Source: Dechloromonas sp.
Lineage (GTDB): Bacteria > Pseudomonadota > Gammaproteobacteria > Burkholderiales > Rhodocyclaceae
Length of the DNA stretch: 64,000 bases
Reading direction: 5' to 3'
Assembly: GCA_017302355.1 (NCBI GenBank)
Contig: JAFLDQ010000001.1
Span: 32,622-96,621, forward strand
Shown here: one piece after another, positions 7,714-17,438 of the stretch
Position numbering within the stretch: the stretch's first letter is position 1
How the letters are laid out: every line of letters starts with the position of its first letter
The notes under the pieces: generated by a model
Seen by the model: only the letters and a program-made list of their open reading frames with translations
Told to the model about the DNA's origin: nothing
Databases searched by the model: none
Translations under genes and position numbers: made by a program

Positions 7714-7991
7714 AAGCGGCGCCAGGCGCAAGGGAGGCTCGGTGATCAGCTTGAGCCACAGGAGCGGCTTACGATCCTCAGGGGACTGTCAAACCGCGAA
7801 AGAGCGGACGCTAACGCGCCCGATCATCTGCCGGCAACAGGCGGCAAGCCGGCTGTTGCCAGTCAGGTGGATCGCGTCGCTGAACGAAGCCGCTACGCGG
7901 AGGAGTCGCCCGGTTGATCCACACGATTGATCGTGCACGCTCATCCCTTCGAACTGGAAGGAGATGATTCTGCAATACCCCGGCACCAGCC
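7714..7991. other. Intergenic region with two small inverted repeats
   Basis: No credible gene is seen between the toxin-antitoxin promoter and the end of the exopolysaccharide locus. Two symmetrical features stand out: GGCAACAG (7833-7840) pairs with CTGTTGCC (7853-7860) around a 12-base loop, and CACGAT-TG-ATCGTG (7922-7935) is a perfect short palindrome. Neither is followed by a clear T-run. The base composition is more mixed than in the flanking genes. Confidence 0.4.
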
Positions 7992-8999
7992 TTAGCTTAT
8001 TCCACCCCGGTGGCTGTCCAAACGACTGGGACCACCACAGAAGACATTCTTGATCAACCGTGCCCCAAAGAAAAGGCGGGTCTTGTCCCACGGTGTGAAG
8101 CGAGGCAACTGCATCAAATCGCTATCTGTTCCGGTGGTTCCCCAAGCCGTGGATACGGCTGCTTTGAATCCAAGCTCCTTGACGATAGAAGCATCCTTTG
8201 TTTGGAAATCAACATTGGGCCTTCCGTTGGGGTAAGCGAACAGACAAGTTTCTTCTTCCAGAATGCCTTCCAGAAACACCTTGCTCCCGGAAATTTCCTT
8301 GCGAACGTCGCACGGCTGTAATTGTGCGAGGATCGGGTGCGATACGGTGTGGGCCCCAATCAACATTCCGGCTCGGCGCATCTCGACGACTTGCTGAGAT
8401 GTCATCATCAGATTGTCGGGAAGGTTGATGTCACACTGCTCGGCGATCGATCTGCTTGCCACCTCTCGTTCGCTTGAGGGCAGATACTTGATCTGACCCA
8501 ATATCGCCTGGATCGCAGCGCGTTTTTCAGGGACGGAGCCTATCGCGAGAGACCGCAACCCGCTTCCTTCAAATTGCTTGATGTCGTCGAGCTCAAGTCT
8601 TCTTGTCTTGGAGCTGCGAATGGCCTCAATGATCGTATCGTTCCACATGCGGCCGCCATCAAGATAGCCAGTGGCAATAAAGAAGGTTGCCGAAAGGCCG
8701 TGCCGCTTGAGAATCGGAAGGGCAATGGTGCGGTTGTCGGCATATCCGTCGTCGAAGGTGATTGCCATGGCGCGGGCCGGCAAATTGCGTGTTCTCAGTG
8801 CGTCGACCGCAACATCCAGTGGTATGACATTGAACCAGGTACTTACCCAGCCCATTACCTGGTCGAACCGGCGGGCATCCGGTTCGTCCGGAAAAATGGG
8901 ATCCGGTTCCGCAAGAACTCGGTGGAAGATCAGGATGCTGAGTTTGGAATCCCCACCAGGACACACAATCTGAAAAGCCAATTTTAAGGGACTCATCAT
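7992..8999 (-). CDS. Polysaccharide deacetylase (NodB-like)
   Basis: 335 residues from the first of two adjacent ATG codons (8999 or 8996); both overlap the stop of the upstream ligase gene. The carbohydrate esterase 4 core is visible: 'ILIFHRVLAEPDP' near residue 22, the metal-binding 'ITFDDGYADN' at about 80-89, 'ATFFIATGYLDGG', and the second metal motif 'IGAHTVSHPILAQL'. Such enzymes remove N-acetyl groups from glycans. It is the last gene of the exopolysaccharide run and a second deacetylase beside the one at 21.2-22.1 kb, from which it differs strongly. No signal peptide is obvious, so a cytoplasmic or membrane-peripheral site is possible. Confidence 0.85.
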   Translation of the reverse strand: MMSPLKLAFQIVCPGGDSKLSILIFHRVLAEPDPIFPDEPDARRFDQVMGWVSTWFNVIPLDVAVDALRTRNLPARAMAITFDDGYADNRTIALPILKRHGLSATFFIATGYLDGGRMWNDTIIEAIRSSKTRRLELDDIKQFEGSGLRSLAIGSVPEKRAAIQAILGQIKYLPSSEREVASRSIAEQCDINLPDNLMMTSQQVVEMRRAGMLIGAHTVSHPILAQLQPCDVRKEISGSKVFLEGILEEETCLFAYPNGRPNVDFQTKDASIVKELGFKAAVSTAWGTTGTDSDLMQLPRFTPWDKTRLFFGARLIKNVFCGGPSRLDSHRGGIS

Positions 9000-10282
9000 G
9001 CTGGCACCGTGTTGGTCTTTGCTTGGGGGGGTTGGCTCTCCGCGGGTTCGAGCCATGCCCGGCGTTGTAGCCAGCGCCTGCCAACCACAATCATGACCAG
9101 AATGTTGTAGGGCAGGTCGAAATAGGCAAGGCTCAGGAAGGCGCCGCCCACAGCATAGCCGACCAAACTGACCTGACACATGGCCCCAAGGTCGGACAGC
9201 CATTGGGTCTCGGGTGCCTTCCGTCCTTCCCTGCGCAGTCTTCCGGCATTCCACCAGACGAGAAACCAGAGCATCAAGAAGACGAAAAGACCGAGAAAAC
9301 CATGTTCGCCGAGGACCTGAAAGTAGATGCTGTGCGCGGCATGGACATCCGCTGGATCCGGAGCATAGAGCGCGAACGTGCTCAAGTCGTATATTTCGAA
9401 TCCCCCGCCGAACGGGCGGTCTGTCGCGAGATTCCACGCCATCCACCAGGCATTGATACGCCCCATGGCCGATGCATCCGTCTGGTATTCGTTGATGGTG
9501 CTCATCCGGGCAAACCAGTGTTCCGGCATGAACATCAGTCCTGCGATTGCCACGACGAGGATGGAAAGCAGCATGCCGAGGTGGCGGCCACCGTACCACC
9601 AGAATGCCACGCCCATGGCCGCCATGGCGAGCAGGGCGCCGCGGGAATGACTTCCCAGCGATGCCGCGACGCACAGGAGGATGGCTACGGTGACGGCCCG
9701 CTTCGCCCATTTTGAAGCCAGTTGCAACTGCAGGAAGCGGAACAGCGGAGCAATGATGATCAGCGCCAGCGCCAGTTCATTGTTTCCCTCGATGTAGGTG
9801 CCCATCGGACCCCAGACCAAGTATGAACCGCCTGTCAGCAGGGTGAATAGGCCGCCTTTAACCCCGTAAAAACCAATTGAACCGACCACTATCCAAGTGA
9901 AGGTCAGCAAGTGCTTCTTGGAATACAGGAGAACCATGCTGACAAGAACCATCAAGTCGATCTTCATGATGCGGCTCCACATCAGGAAACTGTCATCAGG
10001 ATTGATGGAGAAAGGGAGTGTGATGCACATCCACAACATGAACGCAATCAAGACGCCGGTCTCTGACGTCATTGAGAAATCCCGCCTGTCTTTGGTGAAA
10101 ACCAGGCCGAGCAAGGTACTACCAGCGATTGCCGCTGCCACAGGCATGGCGTTCAGATGCCAAGTGTGGGCATGGGGATTCATCAGGCTCATCCATGTCC
10201 AGCCCATGATCCCGATCCAAGGATGGCGGAGTGCTGAGACGCAAAGCCACAGAACTATTGGGGCAAGCACCAAGTCACGCAT
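8996..10282 (-). CDS. XrtA-associated O-glycosylation ligase / O-antigen ligase-like protein
   Basis: 428 residues from the ATG at 10282, which overlaps the upstream glycosyltransferase by 8 bases; this gives the family N-terminus 'MRDLVLAPIVLWLC'. The protein has about ten hydrophobic membrane segments and a large periplasmic loop ('MPEHWFARMSTINEYQ', 'PDPADVHAAHSIYFQVLGEHGF'). The His-rich loop and the RG in 'LGSHSRGALLAMAA' match the Wzy_C/O-antigen ligase superfamily and the exosortase-associated ligase family in particular. It probably joins or polymerises glycan on the periplasmic side of the inner membrane. Confidence 0.85.
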   Translation of the reverse strand: MRDLVLAPIVLWLCVSALRHPWIGIMGWTWMSLMNPHAHTWHLNAMPVAAAIAGSTLLGLVFTKDRRDFSMTSETGVLIAFMLWMCITLPFSINPDDSFLMWSRIMKIDLMVLVSMVLLYSKKHLLTFTWIVVGSIGFYGVKGGLFTLLTGGSYLVWGPMGTYIEGNNELALALIIIAPLFRFLQLQLASKWAKRAVTVAILLCVAASLGSHSRGALLAMAAMGVAFWWYGGRHLGMLLSILVVAIAGLMFMPEHWFARMSTINEYQTDASAMGRINAWWMAWNLATDRPFGGGFEIYDLSTFALYAPDPADVHAAHSIYFQVLGEHGFLGLFVFLMLWFLVWWNAGRLRREGRKAPETQWLSDLGAMCQVSLVGYAVGGAFLSLAYFDLPYNILVMIVVGRRWLQRRAWLEPAESQPPQAKTNTVPA

Positions 10283-11462
10283 TTGCAATCTCTCTGAAAA
10301 GATTGACTTGCGCCTGAGACGTCGCATCCCAGCCAAAGCATTCAGCATGTTGGCGCACCGACCTGCGAGAAGGAGGATTGGAAAACAGGTCATTCAAGGA
10401 TTCAACAAGTGCGGCAGACGTTCGCGCGTGCATCAATCGACCAGCAGAGGGCGTATTGATGACCTCTGGCGTTCCCCAAATATTGGTTGCGACGGCTGGC
10501 GTTCCGCATGCCATCGACTCCAGGAGCACGTTGGCCCAGCCTTCGCGACTGGAACAGAGCACCAAAGCGTCGGCGGCACTGTACAGGTACTTGAGTTGTT
10601 CATTTGCCACCTGCCCAACAAAACGCACTCTATGGGTCAAGCCCTTCGCTTCGGCAAGGGCTTTCAGCGACCCCAGATCTGGGCCGGAACCGGCAAGCAC
10701 GAGGATGAAGTCTTGCGGAAGGCTGGTCAGGGCTTCTATCGCCAAGTGATGTCCTTTGCGCTCGACGAGGTGGCCAACCGACAGAAGGATGCGTTCATCA
10801 CCAAGGTTCAGCAATTCACGGGCGCTGCGTTGATCGACTGGATGAAAGCGCTCCAGGTCGACGCCGTTTCGCATCACATTCAGCTTGGCAGGGTCTGCTC
10901 CCAGTTCAGCCAGGCGATTCATCAACGCCTTGCATACCCCAATGGACGCCGCGGCGTGGTGTGCCGTTTCAAGAATCAGGCGTCGCGGTCGCGGATACTC
11001 CGGAATCAGATTCAGGTCTGTTCCGCGGGCCGTGACCACGTACGGCTTTTTCAACTTACGTGCAACGATCCCCGCGGCGACGCCGTCAGGATAGTAGTAG
11101 TGCGCGTCAATCAGGTCGAAGTCAAATCCGGAACGCTGGATTTCCCTGGCTTTGGCCAGGATCGACGAGGCCAGCGTGTGGGGAGCCAGATTCATTCCCA
11201 CCTTGGGTGGCAGAAAATAACGCGGGTGACTTACAGCAATGCCGTGACGCACTTCCTCCAGCGGCGTGGACGCATACTCGGCGTACTCGCCGAATCGCCG
11301 ATTCGTCAATGGGAACCAGGGGACTGGAGCAATGACCCGCGATTGCACCTTTCCGGACTTTAGCAATTCCCTCAACCTCGTTTCGACGAAAATGCCGAAC
11401 ACCGGCCGCACCGAACTGGGGAACAGGGTAGAAACGACGAGGGTTTTGATTACTCGCGCCAT
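10275..11462 (-). CDS. GT4-family glycosyltransferase
   Basis: 395 residues with the two-domain GT-B layout. The N-terminal domain starts 'KTLVVSTLFPSSVRPVFG' and includes 'APVPWFPLTNRRFGEYAEY'. The C-terminal nucleotide-sugar domain has 'ILLSVGHLVERKGHHLAI', 'LVLAGSGPDLG' and the E-x7-E-type 'SSREGWANVLLESMACGTP'. It transfers an unknown sugar during exopolysaccharide repeat assembly on the cytoplasmic side. It follows ugd after 53 bases and overlaps the ligase gene. A decayed sequence resembling its first 50 residues lies on the other side of ugd (12.87-13.10 kb). Confidence 0.88.
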   Translation of the reverse strand: MARVIKTLVVSTLFPSSVRPVFGIFVETRLRELLKSGKVQSRVIAPVPWFPLTNRRFGEYAEYASTPLEEVRHGIAVSHPRYFLPPKVGMNLAPHTLASSILAKAREIQRSGFDFDLIDAHYYYPDGVAAGIVARKLKKPYVVTARGTDLNLIPEYPRPRRLILETAHHAAASIGVCKALMNRLAELGADPAKLNVMRNGVDLERFHPVDQRSARELLNLGDERILLSVGHLVERKGHHLAIEALTSLPQDFILVLAGSGPDLGSLKALAEAKGLTHRVRFVGQVANEQLKYLYSAADALVLCSSREGWANVLLESMACGTPAVATNIWGTPEVINTPSAGRLMHARTSAALVESLNDLFSNPPSRRSVRQHAECFGWDATSQAQVNLFREIANA

Positions 11463-11515
11463 TACGCCTTACCAGCAGTGACAGAGGTGCTGCAATGGTG
11501 ATTCAGAATCATCTC

Positions 11516-12835
11516 TCACCGTCCAACCGCGAAATACTCGATGCCGGCGCTGCGTACGAGTTTCGGGTCATAGAGGTTGCGCCCATCGAAAATCACCGGA
11601 TACTTCAGAGCGGCCTTGATCGCATCGAAGTCCGGGCTGCGGAACTCCTTCCATTCGGTCACGATGACCAGTGCATCGGCATTGGCAAGGGTGCCCATCG
11701 GCCCCTCGGCATACTGCAGGCGCGGTTCGTCGCCGTATATGCGCTGCGCCTCGCGCATGGCGACCGGGTCATAGGCGGTGACGGTGGCGCCGGCAGCGAA
11801 GAGGTCAGCGATGAGTTCGCGACTTGGCGCTTCGCGCATGTCGTCGGTGTTGGGCTTGAAGGCAAGACCCCAGAGCGCCAAGTGCCGGCCTTTCAGGTCT
11901 CCGAGGTAGTCCTTGATCTTGGCCGTCAGGACGTGCTTCTGGGCATCGTTGGCTTCCTCGACGGCCGTCAGGACCCGGAGGGTGATGTTGGCGTCATCAC
12001 GGGCGGTCTTGATCAGGGCCTTGACGTCCTTGGGGAAGCAGGACCCGCCGTAGCCGCAGCCAGGATAGAGGAAGTGGTAGCCGATGCGCGGGTCGGAGCC
12101 GATGCCCTGGCGGACCATTTCGATATCGGCGCCGAGCACCTCGGCGAGGTTGGCCAGTTCGTTCATGAAGCTGATGCGGGTGGCCAGCATGGCGTTGGCG
12201 GCATACTTGGTGAGTTCGGCGCTCTTGACGTCGGTGACGATCAGGCGTTCGCGGTTACGCTGAAACGGCGCATAGAGCGCGCGCATCAGGTGGATGGCCT
12301 GGTCGTCCTCGGCACCGACGACGATGCGGTCGGGACGCATGAAGTCCTCGACGGCGGCGCCTTCCTTGAGGAATTCCGGGTTGGAAACGACGCTGTAGGG
12401 GATGTCGACCGCGCGCTTGTCCAATTCGTCGGCAACGGCCGCCTTCACCTTGGCGGCAGTGCCAACCGGCACCGTGCTCTTGTCCACCACAACCTTGTAG
12501 TCGGTCATCAGGCGGCCGATGTTGCGGGCGGCGGCGAGGACGTACTGCAGATCCGCTGAACCGTCTTCGTCGGGCGGGGTGCCGACGGCGATGAACTGGA
12601 TGGTGCCGTGGTGGACGGCCTTTTCAACATCGGTGGTGAAATGCAGGCGGCCGGCGGCGACATTGCGGCGGACCATCTCGAGGAGCCCTGGCTCGTGGAT
12701 GGGGATGCCCCCTTCCTCCAGGATACGGACCTTTTCCGGGTCGACGTCGACGCAGACGACGTCATTGCCAACTTCAGCCAGACAGGCGCCACTGACTAGA
12801 CCGACATAACCGGTACCGACGACGGTGATTTTCAT
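11516..12835 (-). CDS. ugd: UDP-glucose 6-dehydrogenase
   Basis: 439 residues. It oxidises UDP-glucose twice with NAD+ to give UDP-glucuronate, a precursor for acidic exopolysaccharide. The NAD-binding '[19 protein letters not shown]' lies at about residues 5-23. The catalytic cysteine region '[16 protein letters not shown]' falls near residue 260. 'STVPVGT' and '[14 protein letters not shown]' are also family hallmarks. Located in the middle of the exopolysaccharide run but separated on its upstream side by about 300 bases holding a glycosyltransferase remnant. Confidence 0.95.
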   Translation of the reverse strand: MKITVVGTGYVGLVSGACLAEVGNDVVCVDVDPEKVRILEEGGIPIHEPGLLEMVRRNVAAGRLHFTTDVEKAVHHGTIQFIAVGTPPDEDGSADLQYVLAAARNIGRLMTDYKVVVDKSTVPVGTAAKVKAAVADELDKRAVDIPYSVVSNPEFLKEGAAVEDFMRPDRIVVGAEDDQAIHLMRALYAPFQRNRERLIVTDVKSAELTKYAANAMLATRISFMNELANLAEVLGADIEMVRQGIGSDPRIGYHFLYPGCGYGGSCFPKDVKALIKTARDDANITLRVLTAVEEANDAQKHVLTAKIKDYLGDLKGRHLALWGLAFKPNTDDMREAPSRELIADLFAAGATVTAYDPVAMREAQRIYGDEPRLQYAEGPMGTLANADALVIVTEWKEFRSPDFDAIKAALKYPVIFDGRNLYDPKLVRSAGIEYFAVGR

Positions 12836-12873
12836 GTGATTTCAGCCAAGATTGTTTGCAAGGGTTGTTCTTC

Positions 12874-13101
12874 TCAAAAATCGACGACGCGCCCGGCATT
12901 GCCAGTCCGGGCCAGATCCAGACGATGAATTGGCATGGGGGGCGTCATCGAAAACCATGGAACCGGGTCGACCGATTTCGTTCCTGCTAAAACCGTGTTC
13001 CATACTCGAAGACCCGTCTCGACGGCGATGTGAACGGGTCGAAGGGATCCCGGAAGAAGTGTTGGGAACGGGAACATCGTTGCTGGGCGCGAAATTTGCA
13101 T
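12874..13101 (-). pseudogene. Decayed N-terminus of a GT4-family glycosyltransferase
   Basis: The 300-base gap between ugd and the next glycosyltransferase has a minus-strand frame reading 'FPTLLPGSLRPVHIAVETG', then 'LRVWNTVLAG' and 'VDPVPWFS'. The intact enzyme at 10275-11462 has 'VSTLFPSSVRPVFGIFVET', then 'RLRELLKSG' and 'IAPVPWFP' in the same order and spacing. The rest of the gene is missing and the frame ends after about 75 codons at ugd. I read it as the fossil start of a paralogous glycosyltransferase. The similarity is partial and chance cannot be excluded. Nothing else is seen in 12836-13135. Confidence 0.5.
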
Positions 13102-13135
13102 TGGGAGTGTTGAGAAATCGTTCCGTGCCGAATGT

Positions 13136-14353
13136 TCAATCGTCGTTGGTCCCCGTGAGGGTCAAGTACGGTACACGGTAATTGGCCACACTGTTGCGCC
13201 AGTTGCGGACACTTTCCACGAACTGGCGGCCGTTGGCTCTGAGTTCGGGCCAGCGCCGTGGATTGCTGAGCAGTTCCACGATCGCTTGTGCCAGCGCGTC
13301 GCGATCTCCAGCCTTGAAGAGGATGCCTGTCCTGTTGTGTTCGACGAGTTCCTTGTGGCCGCCGACGTCCGAAGCGACGAAGACCTGGCCCTGAGCCATT
13401 GCTTCGAGGGGCTTCAGTGGTGTGACGAGTTCGGTCAGGCGGATCGGGTGGCGAGGATAGGCGAGAATGTCGATCAGATCGTAATAACGGCTCACGTCTT
13501 CGTGCGGCACACGCCCGGCAAAAACCACGACCTCCGTGAGACCAAGCCTCTCGGCTTGCAGGCGCAGATTGGCTTCCTGTGGCCCGCCGCCGACGAGCAG
13601 AACGCGAATGTCGCGTTGCTTTTCAATGATGGCGGGGAGGGCTTCCAGCAACAGGTCAAGACCTTCGTAGGCATAGAATGAACCGACAAACCCGATCACG
13701 GTCTTGCCGGTCAGCCCCCATCTATCCTGCAGTCCCGGGTCGGGCGGGCTGGCCAGATTGAAGGAGGCGATGTCGACCGCGTTGGGAATGACGGTAACTT
13801 TGTCGGCCGGAATCCCGCGGGTCAGGATGTCGGCCCGTAAGCCTTCACAGATGGTGAAGACGTGATCCGCCTGCTGCATGGCACGGGTTTCGAGCTTGCG
13901 GGTGGCGCGGTAGCGGAGGCTGCCTTCGGTCGTGGTCCCGTGGTCGACCGCCGCGTCTTCCCAGAATGCGCGGATTTCATAGACAACGGGAATCCCGAGT
14001 TTGCGCGCCACCTTGATCGCTGGCAGGGCATTGAGGACAGGGGAGTGGGCATGAATGATGTCTGGACGCACTTCGCGGGCGACCTCATCCAGGCGTCTTT
14101 CCATTTGCTTCATCAGGCGAAGTTCCTTGCCGATTGGCAAGTTGGCCAGTGCGCCCGTCGCCGCCGGGGTGCGGTAGAAGCGCAACCCGTCGACATCTTC
14201 GACGGACGCCGATGTTTCACCTTGCTTGGGTGAGGTGAGGTGAAAGGTCTCCCAGCCGAGTACGCGCTGTTCGCGCAATAGCGCTGCGGTGCGGAAGGAA
14301 TAGCCGCTGTGCAGGGGAATCGAGTGATCAAGGACGTGGAGTGCGCGAATCAT
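13136..14353 (-). CDS. XrtA/PEP-CTERM-associated glycosyltransferase (Daro_2409-type)
   Basis: 405 residues, GT4 with GT-B fold. The N-terminus 'MIRALHVLDHSIPLHSGYS' and 'FRTAALLREQRVLGWETFHL' are characteristic of the exosortase A-associated glycosyltransferase family first named for Dechloromonas aromatica. The C-terminal domain has 'TVIGFVGSFYAYEGLDLLL', 'VLLVGGGPQE' and 'PRHPIRLTELVTPLKPLEA', containing the donor-binding glutamate. The start ATG overlaps the stop of the amidotransferase gene upstream (ATGA). Donor and acceptor sugars are unknown. Confidence 0.88.
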   Translation of the reverse strand: MIRALHVLDHSIPLHSGYSFRTAALLREQRVLGWETFHLTSPKQGETSASVEDVDGLRFYRTPAATGALANLPIGKELRLMKQMERRLDEVAREVRPDIIHAHSPVLNALPAIKVARKLGIPVVYEIRAFWEDAAVDHGTTTEGSLRYRATRKLETRAMQQADHVFTICEGLRADILTRGIPADKVTVIPNAVDIASFNLASPPDPGLQDRWGLTGKTVIGFVGSFYAYEGLDLLLEALPAIIEKQRDIRVLLVGGGPQEANLRLQAERLGLTEVVVFAGRVPHEDVSRYYDLIDILAYPRHPIRLTELVTPLKPLEAMAQGQVFVASDVGGHKELVEHNRTGILFKAGDRDALAQAIVELLSNPRRWPELRANGRQFVESVRNWRNSVANYRVPYLTLTGTNDD

Positions 14354-16257
14354 GTGAACTCGCCTCGTTCCATGACATTGCGCAGGAAGGCTTCGAACAT
14401 CAGCAGCGCCCAGATTGAGGCGCTGTAGTCGCGGCTGCCGTTGTTGTGGGCGTCGACCAGGTGCTGAAGGTATTCGCGGTTGAACCAGCCGGTTTCGGCT
14501 AGACGAGGACCGAGCAGCGAGTCATCGACGCGTCGCTTGAGCGGACCGCGAAACCAGCGGGCGAGCGGAACCGAGAAGCCCATCTTCGGACGATAGAGTA
14601 CGTCGCCGGGAAGATAGGGTTCCATCGATTTCTTGAGCAGGTACTTGGCTTCCTGGCCGCGGATCTTTCGTGAAGAACCCAGGGTGGCCAACCACTCGAC
14701 CAGGTTGTGGTCCATCAGCGGTTCACGAACCTCGAGCGAATGGGCCATGCTGGCCCGGTCGACCTTGGTGTTGATGTCGCCGACCAGGTAGGTCTTGAGA
14801 TCAAGGTACTGGATCAATGCCAGGGGGTCATCGGTATTGGCCCTGGCAGCGTGCTGCCTGAACACCTGGATGGCATCGTAGCCGCCAAGGGCTGACTTGA
14901 GTGCCCGGCTGAACAACTGGTCGCGCATGGGTGCCCGCAGGATCGATACGGAGTGAAAGTAACTTTCCACCGAGGTGCGGGCGATGCCTTCGAATGTGGT
15001 CTTGGCGCGGAAGACGCGGGGCGCCCAGTCGGCCTTGGGGTAGAGCTTGCCGAGAGCGCCGAAGAACGGGCGGCGCAAACTCAGCGGCAGGGCCGAGCGC
15101 ATCCTTTCTTCCATCAGGTGCAGCTTGTAACGGCGGTAGCCGCCGAAACTTTCGTCGCCCCCGTCCCCGGAAAGCGCCACGGTGACGTGCTTGCGCGCCA
15201 GTTGGCAGACACGGTAGGTGGGAATCGCCGAACTGTCGGCGTAGGGTTCGTCGTAGAGCCTGGCCAAGGTGTCGATGAGGTCGAAATCGTCGCTCTCGAC
15301 CATGTCGAGATAGTGATTGGTCCGGTAACGGTCGGCGACCATCCTGGCGAATTCGGATTCGTTGAATGCCGGGTCGGAAAAGCCGATCGAACACGTGTTG
15401 ACCGCAGCATTCGAGAGCCCGGCCATGATCGCGACAACGGCACCGGAATCGACGCCGCCGGAAAGAAAGGCGCCGAGCGGGACTTCGGAGATCATCCGCA
15501 GGCGAATGGATTCCTCGAGACGGTGGGTGAGTTCGGCACAGGCATCGGCATCGCTGATCGGATTATCGAGGGTGAAGCGGACATCCCAGTACTCGCGCGG
15601 CTCCCCTGCGGGCTGGCCGCGGCGGAGCAACAGCGTGTGCGCCGGCGGCAGCTTCCTGGCCTGCTTGAAGATGGCGCGCGGTTCGGCGACATAGCCGAGG
15701 GCGAAGTATTCCTCGACGGCACAGGGGTCGATTTCGCGTTTGAGGCCGCCGTGGGCGAGCAGCGACTTGAGTTCGGAACCAAAGAGGAAGGTGCCGTCGT
15801 CGAGCAGGGAGTAAAAAAGCGGTTTGACGCCGAGGCGGTCGCGGGCAAGAAAGAGGGTCTCGCGGTTGCGGTCCCAGAGGGCGAAGGCGAACATGCCGCG
15901 GAAGCGATCGACGCAGTTTTCGCCCCAGGATTCCCAGGCGTGGACGATGACCTCAGTGTCGCTGCGGGTATGGAAGGCATGGCCCAGCGCCTGCAGTTCG
16001 GGGATGAGTTCCTGGTAGTTGTAGATTTCCCCGTTGAAAACGACGCAGACCGTCTGGTCTTCATTGTAGAGCGGCTGCTGGCCGGTCGAGAGATCGATGA
16101 TGGACAACCGGCGATGGCCGAGCCCGACGCCGGGCTCGACATGCACGCCGCCTTCGTCCGGGCCGCGGTGAAACTGTGATTCGTTCATGCGGTGCAGGAC
16201 CGCGCGATCGATTTCGCGTTTGCCTCGGGTGTCGAATATTCCGGTGATGCCGCACAT
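14350..16257 (-). CDS. XrtA-associated asparagine synthase-like amidotransferase
   Basis: 635 residues. The N-terminal glutaminase domain begins with Cys2 ('MCGITGIFDTRG'), has 'FHRGPDEGGVHVEPGVGLGH' in its glutamine-binding loop and 'VFNGEIYNYQEL'. The C-terminal synthetase domain has the ATP pyrophosphatase loop 'GAFLSGGVDSGAVVAIMA' and 'VALSGDGGDESFGGY'. It resembles AsnB but belongs to the amidotransferase family found in exosortase A loci, where it probably amidates a sugar acid or other exopolysaccharide precursor. UDP-glucuronate from the neighbouring ugd would be a reasonable but unproven substrate source. Confidence 0.9.
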   Translation of the reverse strand: MCGITGIFDTRGKREIDRAVLHRMNESQFHRGPDEGGVHVEPGVGLGHRRLSIIDLSTGQQPLYNEDQTVCVVFNGEIYNYQELIPELQALGHAFHTRSDTEVIVHAWESWGENCVDRFRGMFAFALWDRNRETLFLARDRLGVKPLFYSLLDDGTFLFGSELKSLLAHGGLKREIDPCAVEEYFALGYVAEPRAIFKQARKLPPAHTLLLRRGQPAGEPREYWDVRFTLDNPISDADACAELTHRLEESIRLRMISEVPLGAFLSGGVDSGAVVAIMAGLSNAAVNTCSIGFSDPAFNESEFARMVADRYRTNHYLDMVESDDFDLIDTLARLYDEPYADSSAIPTYRVCQLARKHVTVALSGDGGDESFGGYRRYKLHLMEERMRSALPLSLRRPFFGALGKLYPKADWAPRVFRAKTTFEGIARTSVESYFHSVSILRAPMRDQLFSRALKSALGGYDAIQVFRQHAARANTDDPLALIQYLDLKTYLVGDINTKVDRASMAHSLEVREPLMDHNLVEWLATLGSSRKIRGQEAKYLLKKSMEPYLPGDVLYRPKMGFSVPLARWFRGPLKRRVDDSLLGPRLAETGWFNREYLQHLVDAHNNGSRDYSASIWALLMFEAFLRNVMERGEFT

Positions 16258-16280
16258 GTGCCGTTACTTCCTGTTCCCGT

Positions 16281-17438
16281 TCATGCCGTCACGCCGCAGC
16301 GGCCCAGCAGTTGGTCATAGGCGCCGAGATAGGCGGCCACCATCGCGTTCATGCTGAAACTTTCTTCCACGCGCTCGCGACCGAGCTGCCCCATGCGTCT
16401 TCCATGTTCTGGAGCGTTGGCGAAGCGGACGATCTGCTGGGCCATGGTCTCCGGATCGCCCGCCGGGACGATCTGGCCGGTGATGGCGGAAGCAACGAGA
16501 TCGGCATTTCCTCCGACGTCGGTGGCAATTACCGGCAAGCCGCAAGCCATCGCTTCGAGGATGGTGTTGGAAATCCCCTCGGCGAGCGATGGCAGAACAA
16601 AACAGTCGAGTCCGCCCATGATCGCCGCGACATCGTTGCGCTCCCCGGGCAGCCAGGCGAGATCGCTGATCTGTGCAGCGTCGAGCAACTGTTTGCACTC
16701 CGCGCGCAGCGGTCCGTCGCCAATCATGACCAGGCGCAGGCGCCGGGAAAGGCTGGAGTCGATTTCCAGAGCGCGGATGAACGCCCGTGCCAGCATGGGC
16801 TGATCCTTCACCGTCTGCATGCGGCCAACCGTGCCGACGATCCAGTGGTCGTGGCGCGAGAAGGGGCAACCGGGGATCGAATGGTCGAGCCCGACGGGAT
16901 GGAAACGATCGGTATCGACACCGTTGTATACCTGTAGCACCTTGTTTTCCGGGACCTTGATTTGGGTGGTCAGATATTCGCGGAGATCCCGCGACAGGGC
17001 CAGGTAATAATTCACGAATGGCCGATAGAAACGGCGAACGCGCTGATATGTGACGTTCGATCCATCGAGGTCTCCCACATCACGTCCGTGTTCGCCATGA
17101 ATGCGGACCGGAACGCCGGCAGCCCACGCCGGCAACTGCGTTTCCAGTGCGGCCAGGTTGCGGCTGTGGACTATGGCAGGGCGCAGTTGGCGGAAGAGGG
17201 CGAACAGCTTGGGGAAAAGCCAGATGCCATGACCGGGCGCCTTGTTCAGCGAGATGAACTCGACATCGTCGCGCTGGATGCGGTGACGGAAGTCGGTGAC
17301 CACCGTCAAGGCGATCACGGCATGGCGATAGCGGTCGGCCGGCATGTGGTTGATGAGGTTCACGACGCCGTTTTCGAGACCGCCGGTGTCGAAGCGGTAC
17401 ATGACATGGGCGACAAGTGGGCGCGGGTCGCTCTTCAT
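16281..17438 (-). CDS. PEP-CTERM/EpsH1-associated sugar transferase (second of the pair)
   Basis: 385 residues, GT4 family. N-terminal 'PLVAHVMYRFDTGGLENGV' and 'VVNLINHMPADRYRHAVI' are the signature of the exosortase-associated sugar transferase often listed as stp2. The nucleotide-sugar domain contains 'IVGTVGRMQTVKDQPML', 'LVMIGDGPLRAE' and 'PSLAEGISNTILEAMACG' with the conserved glutamates. The ATG overlaps the exosortase stop (ATGA), so the two proteins are translationally coupled. Confidence 0.9.
   Translation of the reverse strand: MKSDPRPLVAHVMYRFDTGGLENGVVNLINHMPADRYRHAVIALTVVTDFRHRIQRDDVEFISLNKAPGHGIWLFPKLFALFRQLRPAIVHSRNLAALETQLPAWAAGVPVRIHGEHGRDVGDLDGSNVTYQRVRRFYRPFVNYYLALSRDLREYLTTQIKVPENKVLQVYNGVDTDRFHPVGLDHSIPGCPFSRHDHWIVGTVGRMQTVKDQPMLARAFIRALEIDSSLSRRLRLVMIGDGPLRAECKQLLDAAQISDLAWLPGERNDVAAIMGGLDCFVLPSLAEGISNTILEAMACGLPVIATDVGGNADLVASAITGQIVPAGDPETMAQQIVRFANAPEHGRRMGQLGRERVEESFSMNAMVAAYLGAYDQLLGRCGVTA

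Noticed and set aside
7789..8091. 100-codon minus-strand frame in the gap before the deacetylase
   Set aside because: Overlaps the 3' end of the deacetylase in another frame, has no ribosome binding site and no recognisable domain; left as intergenic.
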